From Flavobacteriaceae bacterium (GTDB taxonomy: Bacteria > Bacteroidota > Bacteroidia > Flavobacteriales > Flavobacteriaceae): a stretch of 40,402 bases of DNA. The notes under the pieces were generated by a model. It was not told the DNA's origin. It saw only the letters and a list, made by a program, of their open reading frames with translations, and made no database searches. Shown here piece after piece: positions 6,528 to 13,914 of the stretch. Location of the stretch: the NCBI GenBank assembly GCA_024644745.1, contig JAHEHF010000021.1, forward strand, positions 1 through 40,402. Direction: 5' to 3'. Position numbers and translations under genes: made by a program. Within the stretch, counting starts at the first letter, position 1. Each line of letters opens with the position of its first letter.

Positions 6528-8012
6528 ATGAAACTAACAAAGACGGTAATGGCAATAGTCATGTTTCTTCTAACAGGAGTAACTTTTTCTATTTATGCGC
6601 AAGACAAATACGGGAATGAACCCGATAAGTGTAAAACCAACTTATCGCTATTTCATGAAGCCGTAAAAATGGGTAATTATGAAGCGGCTTACGAGCCATG
6701 GAAATGGTGTATGGATAATTGTCCTTCCGCCTCACTGGTGATTTACAGTGACGGTTTAAAAATGTCAGAAGCAAAATATGATTTGGCTGCAGGCGAGTTA
6801 GAAGTGAAAAAAGGGCAGAAGATCCAGACCTCTGACAATATCGTTAAAGTGGACAGACAATATTTTGACATGAGCAAAAGAAACAAGGATGCCATGAACA
6901 AGAATGCTATGGAAGTGATACTTGTTTACAGCCAGCGCGTGAAATATTTTCCTGAAAATTTGGGAAAAGTATACAGTGACTGGGCTAACTTTTTGTTTAA
7001 AAGGGCTGTTTTGGAAGAGTTACAGTTAAAAGATGAAATCTTTGAAAAACTGGGTGAATCTTTTCGTGCAGATCCGACAGGAATGAGTGTGAAAAATCTT
7101 GGAAAATATTTCCAAACCTTTACGGATTTGGAAAAAGACACAAATCCTCAAAAGGTTTTTGACCTTTATGATGATATTACTGAAGCTGTAGATCAAAAAA
7201 TGGAGAATTACTCAAAAGACCTTGACGCACTGAACAAAAAGGTGGAACAAGGCGGGCAGCTTTCTTCAAAAGAGAAAAGTAAAAAACGAGCCAGAGAGGT
7301 CAATCTGACAGCTTTGGGCCAGGTAGAAGGCTATCTGGACAATACACTTACCGAAGTAGCAACTTGTGAAAGACTGATTCCTTTGTACAAAGACAATTTT
7401 GAGCAAAACAAGAATAATGTGACCTGGTTAAAAAGGGCTGTTTCCAGATTGAATCAAAAGGAATGTACTGATAACCCTATTTACCCTGTTATGGTGGAAG
7501 CCTATGTAAATGCGGCGCCTTCATCGGATGCCTTTGTATTCTATGCTGGAATTCTGATGGATCAAAATGAAACAAACAAAGCTGTTGAGTATTTCAACAA
7601 AGCGATCGAGCTTGAGCCGGACAATTATAAAAAGGCCAAATACTACTACAGAGTGGCATTGATCATGAAAAAGAGAGGTTCAAGGAGTGAATCAAGAAGG
7701 TATGCGAGACTCGCCTTGAAAGAAAGACCAAGTATGGGTAGTGCTTATTTACTGATCTCTAATTTATACGCTGCAAGTGCAAATACCTGCGGAACAGACG
7801 AAATTTCAAAAAGAATGGTTTACGTTGCTGCTGCCGATAAAGCCAGACAGGCCAAGGCCGTTGACCCGGGAATAACCGCTACTGCAAACAAATACATCCA
7901 GAGTTATATGGCCAGTGCGCCCAGTAAAAAATTAGTTTTTACGGAAGGCCTCGCCTCTGGTACACCACATAAAATAGGGTGCTGGATAAACGAAACTGCA
8001 TTGATCCCATAA
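6528..8012 (+). CDS. Secreted tetratricopeptide-repeat protein
   Basis: This 494-residue protein has a signal peptide MKLTKTVMAIVMFLLTGVTFSIYAQ. The long middle is helical. The clearest TPR units are near residues 340-430, with NKAVEYFNKAIELEPDN and a second helical pair around SESRRYARLALKERP. TPR proteins act as protein-protein docking modules; being exported and placed between an outer-membrane barrel gene and lptC, it is probably a periplasmic or outer-membrane-associated assembly factor (inference). I chose the ATG at 6528 because it directly precedes the signal peptide; an ATG at 6477 lies inside the upstream gene and would mask the signal. lptC starts nine bases after its stop. Confidence 0.85.
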   Translation: MKLTKTVMAIVMFLLTGVTFSIYAQDKYGNEPDKCKTNLSLFHEAVKMGNYEAAYEPWKWCMDNCPSASLVIYSDGLKMSEAKYDLAAGELEVKKGQKIQTSDNIVKVDRQYFDMSKRNKDAMNKNAMEVILVYSQRVKYFPENLGKVYSDWANFLFKRAVLEELQLKDEIFEKLGESFRADPTGMSVKNLGKYFQTFTDLEKDTNPQKVFDLYDDITEAVDQKMENYSKDLDALNKKVEQGGQLSSKEKSKKRAREVNLTALGQVEGYLDNTLTEVATCERLIPLYKDNFEQNKNNVTWLKRAVSRLNQKECTDNPIYPVMVEAYVNAAPSSDAFVFYAGILMDQNETNKAVEYFNKAIELEPDNYKKAKYYYRVALIMKKRGSRSESRRYARLALKERPSMGSAYLLISNLYAASANTCGTDEISKRMVYVAAADKARQAKAVDPGITATANKYIQSYMASAPSKKLVFTEGLASGTPHKIGCWINETALIP

Positions 8013-8021
8013 ATTTGGGCC

Positions 8022-8588
8022 ATGGCTGAAAAAAAATCATACAGAATATTGAACATTGCTGCTATCCTTATAGTGGCAATGTTTTTTTCATGTGGTAATG
8101 ATATCAAGGAAGTCCAGGACTTTTTGGCTGAAAAAAACCTGCCCATTGGCGCAGCAACGAATGTACACCTCATCCATACCGATTCAGGCATGGTAAAAAC
8201 AATATTGACTGCGCCCCTGATGCATGACTTCTCAAATAGAGAGGAGCATCCGTATACCCTGTTCCCGGAAGGAGTAAGAATTGTAACTTTCGATAAAAAA
8301 GGAGATTCCGTGATTTTAACAGCGGGATATTCAATAACTTTCAGCAAAACAAATATCTCTGAAGTTAAGGACAGTGTGAGCGTCATCAATCCGGCTGAAC
8401 AGACAAAATTATTCACTGACCAGCTTTTTTGGGATTCAAATGAACACTATATTTATACAGAAAAGAAATTCACACTCATCACAAAATCTGATACCATTTA
8501 CGGGCAGGGGTTTGAATCAAATGAAGACCTGAGCCAGGTAAACATGAAATCAATCAAAGGAAGTGTGTATGTAAATGAAACTCCATGA
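8022..8588 (+). CDS. lptC: LPS export ABC transporter periplasmic protein LptC
   Basis: LptC receives lipopolysaccharide from the LptB2FG ABC transporter and passes it to the LptA bridge. The 188-residue length and the beta-rich core with short paired strands fit the family. Examples are VKTILTAPLMHDF, HPYTLFPEGVRIVTFDKKGD and QLFWDSNEHYIYTEKKFTL. The N-terminal hydrophobic segment ends FFSC (Cys24), so in this lineage it is probably a lipoprotein rather than the bitopic protein of E. coli. The gene sits in a tightly packed operon; its stop overlaps the next start by four bases. Confidence 0.88.
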   Translation: MAEKKSYRILNIAAILIVAMFFSCGNDIKEVQDFLAEKNLPIGAATNVHLIHTDSGMVKTILTAPLMHDFSNREEHPYTLFPEGVRIVTFDKKGDSVILTAGYSITFSKTNISEVKDSVSVINPAEQTKLFTDQLFWDSNEHYIYTEKKFTLITKSDTIYGQGFESNEDLSQVNMKSIKGSVYVNETP

Positions 8589-8785
8589 AAATGGCAAAAT
8601 ATTTTAAGTTTTTTGAGATCGCGTATTTGATCATCGCGATCGTATTTATTGTAGAAACAGTATTGCGCTGGAATTCAGATCGCAATAAGGCTTACATCTT
8701 TATGGCTTTCGCCGTTATGGCGGTGTTTATGTATTTCTTCAGGAAAAAATACAGGAAGAAATTTGAAAATCACGAGAAAAAATAA
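8585..8785 (+). CDS. Small two-helix membrane protein
   Basis: This 66-residue protein has two hydrophobic helices: FFEIAYLIIAIVFIVETVL, and a second running from AYIFMAFAVMAVF to YFF. A short WNSDRNK turn separates them, and the basic tail is KKYRKKFENHEKK. By the positive-inside rule the tail is cytoplasmic. No enzymatic motif is seen and the function is unknown. The start overlaps the lptC stop by four bases and the stop shares one base with the next ATG, so it is translationally coupled on both sides. An internal ATG two codons in (8591) could be the real start. Tight coupling suggests it works with LptC or with the downstream CNNM protein. Confidence 0.8.
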   Translation: MKMAKYFKFFEIAYLIIAIVFIVETVLRWNSDRNKAYIFMAFAVMAVFMYFFRKKYRKKFENHEKK

Positions 8786-10044
8786 TGATCACTGAAATTG
8801 TCATCATAATCGTATCCATACTTTTATCTGCATTTTTTTCAGGCATGGAGATTTCTTTTGTTTCAGCAAACAAAATGCACATTGAACTTGAAAAGAAAAA
8901 AGATACTTTTCTGGCCAATATTCTGGCAAGACTCACCCAAAAACCTTCAAAGTTTATTACCACAATGCTTGTGGGTAACAACATTGCTCTGGTGGTCTAC
9001 GGATATTTTATGGGTGACTTGCTGATGAGGTTTTTTCATCATCAGATTCAAAATGAATTTTTACTGTTATTGACCCAAACGTTTGTGTCTACACTGATCA
9101 TATTGATCACAGCCGAATTTTTACCAAAAGCCGTCTTCAGAATTTATGCCAATGAAGCCATGAAAATCTTTGCGTTTCCGGCCTATATTTTTTATTTGCT
9201 CTTCAATGTCCTGTCAAGAATGATTATGGTCATTTCCGATTTTATTCTTCGCGTGTTTTTCAATGTAAAAGAAGACCATGTGCAGCTGGCCTTTACCAAG
9301 GCAGAACTGGGTCATTATATTGATGAACAATTGGAATCAGCTGAAGAGGAATTGGACTCTGAAATCCAGATCTTTCAAAACGCACTTGATTTTCATGACG
9401 TAAAGGCGAGGGAAGCCATGATTCCAAGAACCGAGATCATTGCGGTGGAAGTTCATGACACCCTTAAAAATCTAAAGAACTTATTTACCGAAACCGGCCT
9501 TTCAAAAATAATGGTTTACAATAATTCACTAGATGACATCATAGGATACGCTCACTTTTTTGACGTTTTTAAAAAACCCAAAAACATCAGATCTATCTTG
9601 TTGCCCATTGAAATTGTTCCTGAAACCATGATGATCCACGACATCTTGAATGACCTGATCCTGAAAAGAAAAAGTGTCGCCATTGTTTTGGATGAATATG
9701 GCGGGACCTCCGGACTGATCACCGTTGAAGATATCATCGAAGAGCTTTTTGGAGAAATTGAAGATGAACATGACTCGCTTACCCTTTTGGAAGAAGAGGT
9801 CAAAAAAGGTGAGTTCAAGTTCTCCGCCAGGCTCGAAGTGGATTATATCAATGAAAATTACGATTTGCAACTCATGGAAGAAAACACATATGAAACACTT
9901 GGAGGACTGATCGTGCATCACACTGAAAATATCCCAGCAGAAGGTGAAATCATTCAAATTGACAATTATCAATTTACGATTTTGAAGAAATCCGCTTCCA
10001 AAATAGAAGAGGTTTATGTAAAAGTTTTATTTCAAGAGACATAG
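8785..10044 (+). CDS. CNNM/CorC-type transporter with CBS domains (hemolysin family)
   Basis: The 419 residues divide into three parts. A DUF21/CNNM membrane domain covers about residues 1-190 (four hydrophobic segments, with FSGMEISFVSANK and LVGNNIALV). A CBS-domain pair covers about 205-330 (MIPRTEIIAVE, VLDEYGGTSGLITVEDIIEE). A C-terminal CorC_HlyC domain covers about 335-417. CNNM proteins export Mg2+ (or Na+/Mg2+), and the CBS pair binds adenine nucleotides. The old name hemolysin comes from TlyC and is probably misleading. The family includes GldE of the gliding machinery, but I cannot assign that role here. It shares one base with the preceding gene. Confidence 0.88.
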   Translation: MITEIVIIIVSILLSAFFSGMEISFVSANKMHIELEKKKDTFLANILARLTQKPSKFITTMLVGNNIALVVYGYFMGDLLMRFFHHQIQNEFLLLLTQTFVSTLIILITAEFLPKAVFRIYANEAMKIFAFPAYIFYLLFNVLSRMIMVISDFILRVFFNVKEDHVQLAFTKAELGHYIDEQLESAEEELDSEIQIFQNALDFHDVKAREAMIPRTEIIAVEVHDTLKNLKNLFTETGLSKIMVYNNSLDDIIGYAHFFDVFKKPKNIRSILLPIEIVPETMMIHDILNDLILKRKSVAIVLDEYGGTSGLITVEDIIEELFGEIEDEHDSLTLLEEEVKKGEFKFSARLEVDYINENYDLQLMEENTYETLGGLIVHHTENIPAEGEIIQIDNYQFTILKKSASKIEEVYVKVLFQET

Positions 10045-10138
10045 GCCCGTTTTAAGCACAAAAATTTAGTATTAAACTCCTTTCATTATTAAAAGGTAAA
10101 TTGTATTTTCGCATCCTAAATTTTTAACAGGAAAGAAA

Positions 10139-12274
10139 ATGGCAGTATTATCGAAAATTAGAGAAAGATCATTATTTTTAATCATCATAATTGCTTTAGC
10201 ATTATTCTCCTTTGTATTGAGCGGTTTATTTGATGGAAATCTTTTCAATAAAACAGCAGCGAATATAGGTGAAGTGAATGGCGAACCTATTTCAAGAGAG
10301 GAATTTGCCCAGCAGGTTGAAATATTCAGGAACCGATCAGCAGGCAGGACTACAAATTTTCAAAATATCAACAATGCCTGGAACAGTTTGGTAAGAGAGA
10401 AAGTCTACCAGACCCAACTTGAAAAATCAGGCGTGATCGTAGGTGAAAAAGATGTCTGGGATGCCATTGTTGAGCAGGTGTCTTCGCAAAACAGCCCTCA
10501 GTTCACTAATGAAGCGGGTCTTTTTGATCAGGAAAAATTAAAAGAATACATCGCAACACTGAAAGACAATTCAGAAGAAGATGAAAATGGACAGGCGGCC
10601 TGGCTCAGCTGGATCAACTATGAAAAAGGCGTTAAAAAGAGCCTGGAGCAAAACACCTATAATTCTTTGATCAAAGCAGGATTGGGGAGCACCCTGGTTG
10701 AAGGTGAAAACCAATATTTTTACCAGAATGTAAGTGTAGATGTTGATTATGTATATGTTCCATTTACCAATATCCCTGATAGCTTGGTTACTGTTACCGA
10801 CAATGAAATGAAACAGTACATCAAAGATCACCCCAAAGAATTTACAGTAAAGGAATCTAGAGATCTTTCTTTTGTGCAATTTAAGGTGCAACCAACAGAG
10901 GAAGATGATATGGAGATCAGGAATCAACTCATTTCCCTGATTGAAGACCGGGAGGAATACAGCAATGCGGCCAAAAGTACAGTGATGGTAACCGGATTCA
11001 GAAATGCGACTGACATGAAAGAATTCAATGCCGAAAATGATTCAGACACTCCGTTTGACGATGCCTTCTATACCAAAGAGGCTTTGCCTAAGATAATTGC
11101 AGATTCCCTGTTTGATAAAAACAAGGGAGATATGATAGGGCCCTATAAAGATTTTGGTTTTTACAGACTGTCAAAGATCACTGATATCAAACAATTGCCC
11201 GATTCTGTTAAAGCAAGTCATATCCTGATCGCTTTTGCGGGAAGCGCGGCAGCCGATCAATCGGTTAACAGAACTGAAGCAGAAGCTGAGAAAATGGCTG
11301 ACAGCATTCTGACCCTTGTAAAAAATAACAACTCAAAATTTGAATCCCTGGCCCTGGACCTTTCAGCCGATATAGTATCTGGTGCAAAAGGTGGTGATCT
11401 GGGATGGTTTGGATACAGAACCATGATTCCTGAATTCAGAGATTATGCCTTTGAAAATTCAAAAGGCAGTATGGGTGTTGTCAAATCCCAGTTTGGATTT
11501 CATGTGATTCGCATTGATGATCAAAAAAATATTCAGAAAAATATTCAGGTAGCTACTTTCTCGAGAAGGATAGTGGCTTCGGAAACAACCGAAAACCAAA
11601 TTTTTGAAAAAGCGGAAATTTTTGCCTCAGACCTGGAATCGGGAGAAGATATGTCCGCTCTGGCTTCCGCTCAGAACCTGGAGTTGGTTCCGGCTTTAAA
11701 TATTGAAGAGTTTGACGACAACGTATCCCTCTTGGGATCCCAAAGACAAATTGTTAGATGGGCCTTTGAAGAATCCGCTGAAGTGGGTGAAGTCAAAAGA
11801 TTCGACCTTGACAACGGCTATGCTGTCGTGGTTCTCGATCGTAAAAACAAGGCAGGCCTTTCTGGAAGAGGAAAAAATGTAAGGGGTATCATTTTGAAAC
11901 AAAAGAAAATTGATCTGATCAAGGAAAGATCAACAGGAACTACACTTGAAGAAATTGCAGAACAAAACAACGTGACCAAAGCCACTGCGATGGCGGTATC
12001 AAACACGAGCCCTGTATTTTCAGGATCTGGTAGATTTGTTGATATTGCAGGTGTGGTGACTGCATTGGACGAAAATGTACTCACAAAAAATATCGTAGGA
12101 AAAAATGGAGTAGCCTTTGCAACGGTTATCAAAAAGACCCTGCCTGAACCGCTCCCTAATTATAATGGTAACAAAAAGAATATGGAACGCGCCCTGAAAG
12201 CAAGGTCTCTGCAAATTTTTGAGGCTTTAAAAGAGAATTCGGAAATTGAAGACAACCGGGCTGTTTTTTATTAA
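10139..12274 (+). CDS. ppiD: PpiD-like periplasmic peptidyl-prolyl isomerase
   Basis: This 711-residue chaperone is anchored by one N-terminal membrane helix (about residues 12-32, LFLIIIIALALFSFVLSGLF). A SurA_N-type chaperone region follows (INGEPISREEFAQQ-like start). A single parvulin domain spans about 355-460 (VKASHILIAF, GGDLGWFGYRTMIPEF, QFGFHVIRID). A long C-terminal helical/beta region completes it. PpiD assists proteins leaving the Sec translocon and folding of outer-membrane proteins. It is larger than E. coli PpiD (623 aa), as is common in Bacteroidetes. It starts 94 bases after the CNNM gene. A weak -7-like TATTTTCG (10104-10111) could give it its own promoter. Confidence 0.9.
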   Translation: MAVLSKIRERSLFLIIIIALALFSFVLSGLFDGNLFNKTAANIGEVNGEPISREEFAQQVEIFRNRSAGRTTNFQNINNAWNSLVREKVYQTQLEKSGVIVGEKDVWDAIVEQVSSQNSPQFTNEAGLFDQEKLKEYIATLKDNSEEDENGQAAWLSWINYEKGVKKSLEQNTYNSLIKAGLGSTLVEGENQYFYQNVSVDVDYVYVPFTNIPDSLVTVTDNEMKQYIKDHPKEFTVKESRDLSFVQFKVQPTEEDDMEIRNQLISLIEDREEYSNAAKSTVMVTGFRNATDMKEFNAENDSDTPFDDAFYTKEALPKIIADSLFDKNKGDMIGPYKDFGFYRLSKITDIKQLPDSVKASHILIAFAGSAAADQSVNRTEAEAEKMADSILTLVKNNNSKFESLALDLSADIVSGAKGGDLGWFGYRTMIPEFRDYAFENSKGSMGVVKSQFGFHVIRIDDQKNIQKNIQVATFSRRIVASETTENQIFEKAEIFASDLESGEDMSALASAQNLELVPALNIEEFDDNVSLLGSQRQIVRWAFEESAEVGEVKRFDLDNGYAVVVLDRKNKAGLSGRGKNVRGIILKQKKIDLIKERSTGTTLEEIAEQNNVTKATAMAVSNTSPVFSGSGRFVDIAGVVTALDENVLTKNIVGKNGVAFATVIKKTLPEPLPNYNGNKKNMERALKARSLQIFEALKENSEIEDNRAVFY

Positions 12275-12363
12275 GGAGAGATCGCAAATACATTTAGATA
12301 GATTGCTTGATAGTGACCACACAAAAAAAAAATGCTTAAAGTGCGTTATTTGGCAAGATTTTA

Positions 12364-12371
12364 TATATTTG
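12364..12371 (+). promoter_or_regulatory. -7 box upstream of ompA
   Basis: TATATTTG is a perfect match to TAnnTTTG, 63 bases before the ompA ATG. A TTTG at 12349-12352 is only 11 bases away, too close to act as the -33 element. The AT-rich leader of about 60 bases is typical for abundant outer-membrane proteins. Confidence 0.5.
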
Positions 12372-12434
12372 TTAAATATTACTTAAAACTTACGCTTACT
12401 TAACAAAAAAGATTATAATTTAAAATTGATTACA

Positions 12435-13835
12435 ATGAAACATTTAAAAAAAGTATTATTAATTGCTTTGGCCGTTGTTTGCTTCAACAACGTTAATGCT
12501 CAGGATGAGGACAATCCCTGGATAATTGAAATCGGTACCAACGTGGTAGATTTCTATCCAACTGGAGCGGATGCTGATCAAGCCCCCATTCCAGAGCCCT
12601 ATAATGATGGAAGTCCTACAGGTCCATTATTTGTTGATTTCTTCAACACCGACCATTGGAATACCGGTGCAGTTATATCTAGATTACGCCTTGGATATTA
12701 CGTGGGAAGTGGATTTTCTGTTGGTCTGACAGGAACTTTTAATTCAATTACGCAATTTGGTGACGTTACAGTGGGTAAGATCCTTTATGTTGGAGCCGAC
12801 CTTGATATAAAATACTCTTTTGTTCGTGACGCCAATTGGTTCGATCCTTATATCTTAGCTGGTGGAGGTTACACTTGGCTTAAGGATGACGGAAACGGAA
12901 CTGCAAACCTTGGTGTTGGTATCAACTTCTGGTTCAACAACTGGGTAGGAGCAAATGTTCAAACCAAATACAAACACTCATTTGATGAGGATAAAATGTT
13001 GCCACATTTCCAACATGCACTTGGTGTAGTATTCAGATTTGGTGGAATTGATACTGACGGTGATGGCATCTATGACAAATATGACGCTTGTCCTGAAGTT
13101 GCAGGTTTAGAGGCTTTCAATGGCTGTCCTGATACTGACGGTGACGGAATCCAGGATTCTGAAGATGCTTGTCCTACTGTGGCAGGTTTAGCTGAATTCA
13201 ACGGTTGTCCTGATTCTGACGGTGATGGTGTTCCGGATAAAGATGATGCATGTCCAACTGAAGCTGGTCTTGCTTCATTGAACGGATGTCCAGACAGAGA
13301 CGGTGACGGTGTTGCTGACAAAGATGATCAGTGTCCTGATGTTGCAGGTCCTGTTGAAAACAATGGTTGTCCATGGCCAGATTCTGATGGAGACGGAATC
13401 TTCGATAAAGATGATGAATGTCCAAATATTGCTGGTGTTGCTGAAAACAACGGATGCCCGATCGTATCAAAAGAAGATGAGAAAAAGATCGTTGACTTAG
13501 CGAGAGCCATCTACTTCGTTACTGGAAGCGCCAAGTTTACAGACGAGGCTGAGATCAGAATGGATCAAGTGAGTGAGATTCTTAACAAGTACAAAGATAT
13601 CACCTTTACTGTTGAAGGTCATACAGACAGCACAGGTAGCGACAAGATCAATAACAAATTGTCTCAGGATCGTGCAGATGCAGTAATGAACTTCTTGGTT
13701 GCCAACGGCTTCCCAGCTGACAAAATCTCTGCAAAAGGATTTGGTTCTGCCAACCCAATTGGAGACAATAAAACAAGCAAAGGAAGACAGCAAAACAGAA
13801 GAGTTGAAATATACTCTGAGTTTGCAGAAAGATAA
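12435..13835 (+). CDS. OmpA-family outer-membrane protein with TSP type-3 repeats
   Basis: This 466-residue protein has a signal peptide [23 protein letters not shown] and an N-terminal beta-barrel to about residue 205. Five calcium-binding thrombospondin type-3 repeats follow (DxDGDGxxDxxDxCP...GCP). The C-terminal OmpA domain (about residues 345-466) contains EGHTDSTG and [11 protein letters not shown], carrying the Asp and Arg that grip diaminopimelate of peptidoglycan. It should link the outer membrane to the cell wall and is likely abundant. The ATG at 12435 begins the signal peptide; a TTG three codons earlier is unlikely. A strong terminator closes the gene. Confidence 0.95.
   Translation: MKHLKKVLLIALAVVCFNNVNAQDEDNPWIIEIGTNVVDFYPTGADADQAPIPEPYNDGSPTGPLFVDFFNTDHWNTGAVISRLRLGYYVGSGFSVGLTGTFNSITQFGDVTVGKILYVGADLDIKYSFVRDANWFDPYILAGGGYTWLKDDGNGTANLGVGINFWFNNWVGANVQTKYKHSFDEDKMLPHFQHALGVVFRFGGIDTDGDGIYDKYDACPEVAGLEAFNGCPDTDGDGIQDSEDACPTVAGLAEFNGCPDSDGDGVPDKDDACPTEAGLASLNGCPDRDGDGVADKDDQCPDVAGPVENNGCPWPDSDGDGIFDKDDECPNIAGVAENNGCPIVSKEDEKKIVDLARAIYFVTGSAKFTDEAEIRMDQVSEILNKYKDITFTVEGHTDSTGSDKINNKLSQDRADAVMNFLVANGFPADKISAKGFGSANPIGDNKTSKGRQQNRRVEIYSEFAER
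13050..13460 (+). repeat. Five in-frame 81-base repeats encoding TSP3 units
   Basis: Five consecutive units of 27 codons encode [15 protein letters not shown]...NGCP-type calcium-binding repeats. The fourth carries a two-codon WP insertion, giving 411 bases in total. Protein motifs are conserved while codons differ between copies, so the array looks old and selected at protein level rather than recently duplicated. Confidence 0.9.
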
Positions 13836-13858
13836 TCGCAATCCTTCTTGAATAAATT

Positions 13859-13889
13859 AAACCATCAGTCTTTGACTGATGGTTTTTTT
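13859..13889 (+). terminator. Strong terminator of ompA
   Basis: AAACCATCAGTC (13859-13870) pairs perfectly with GACTGATGGTTT (13874-13885) over a three-base loop, and a T run continues to 13889. It lies 24 bases after the ompA stop and ends only 13 bases before the -7 box of the next gene. Confidence 0.9.
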
Positions 13890-13902
13890 ATGCAATATTG
13901 TT

Positions 13903-13910
13903 TACATTTG
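13903..13910 (+). promoter_or_regulatory. -7 box abutting the AddB-like gene
   Basis: TACATTTG is a perfect -7 box followed by AGAC and then the ATG at 13915. Since initiation is normally a few bases after this box, the message may start at or next to the ATG. No -33 TTG is visible, because the ompA terminator occupies that position. Confidence 0.5.
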
Positions 13911-13914
13911 AGAC

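Noticed and set aside
7904-8416. Antisense open frame of 170 codons across the TPR/lptC junction
   Set aside because: It overlaps two real genes on the other strand and has no recognisable domain or promoter.
10080-10100. CCTTT/AAAGG hairpin between the CNNM gene and ppiD
   Set aside because: Only five pairs with an eight-base loop and no T run; too weak to call.
12349-12371. TTTG plus TATATTTG upstream of ompA as a full promoter
   Set aside because: The spacer is only 11 bases, too short for a -33/-7 pair; only the -7 box was kept.
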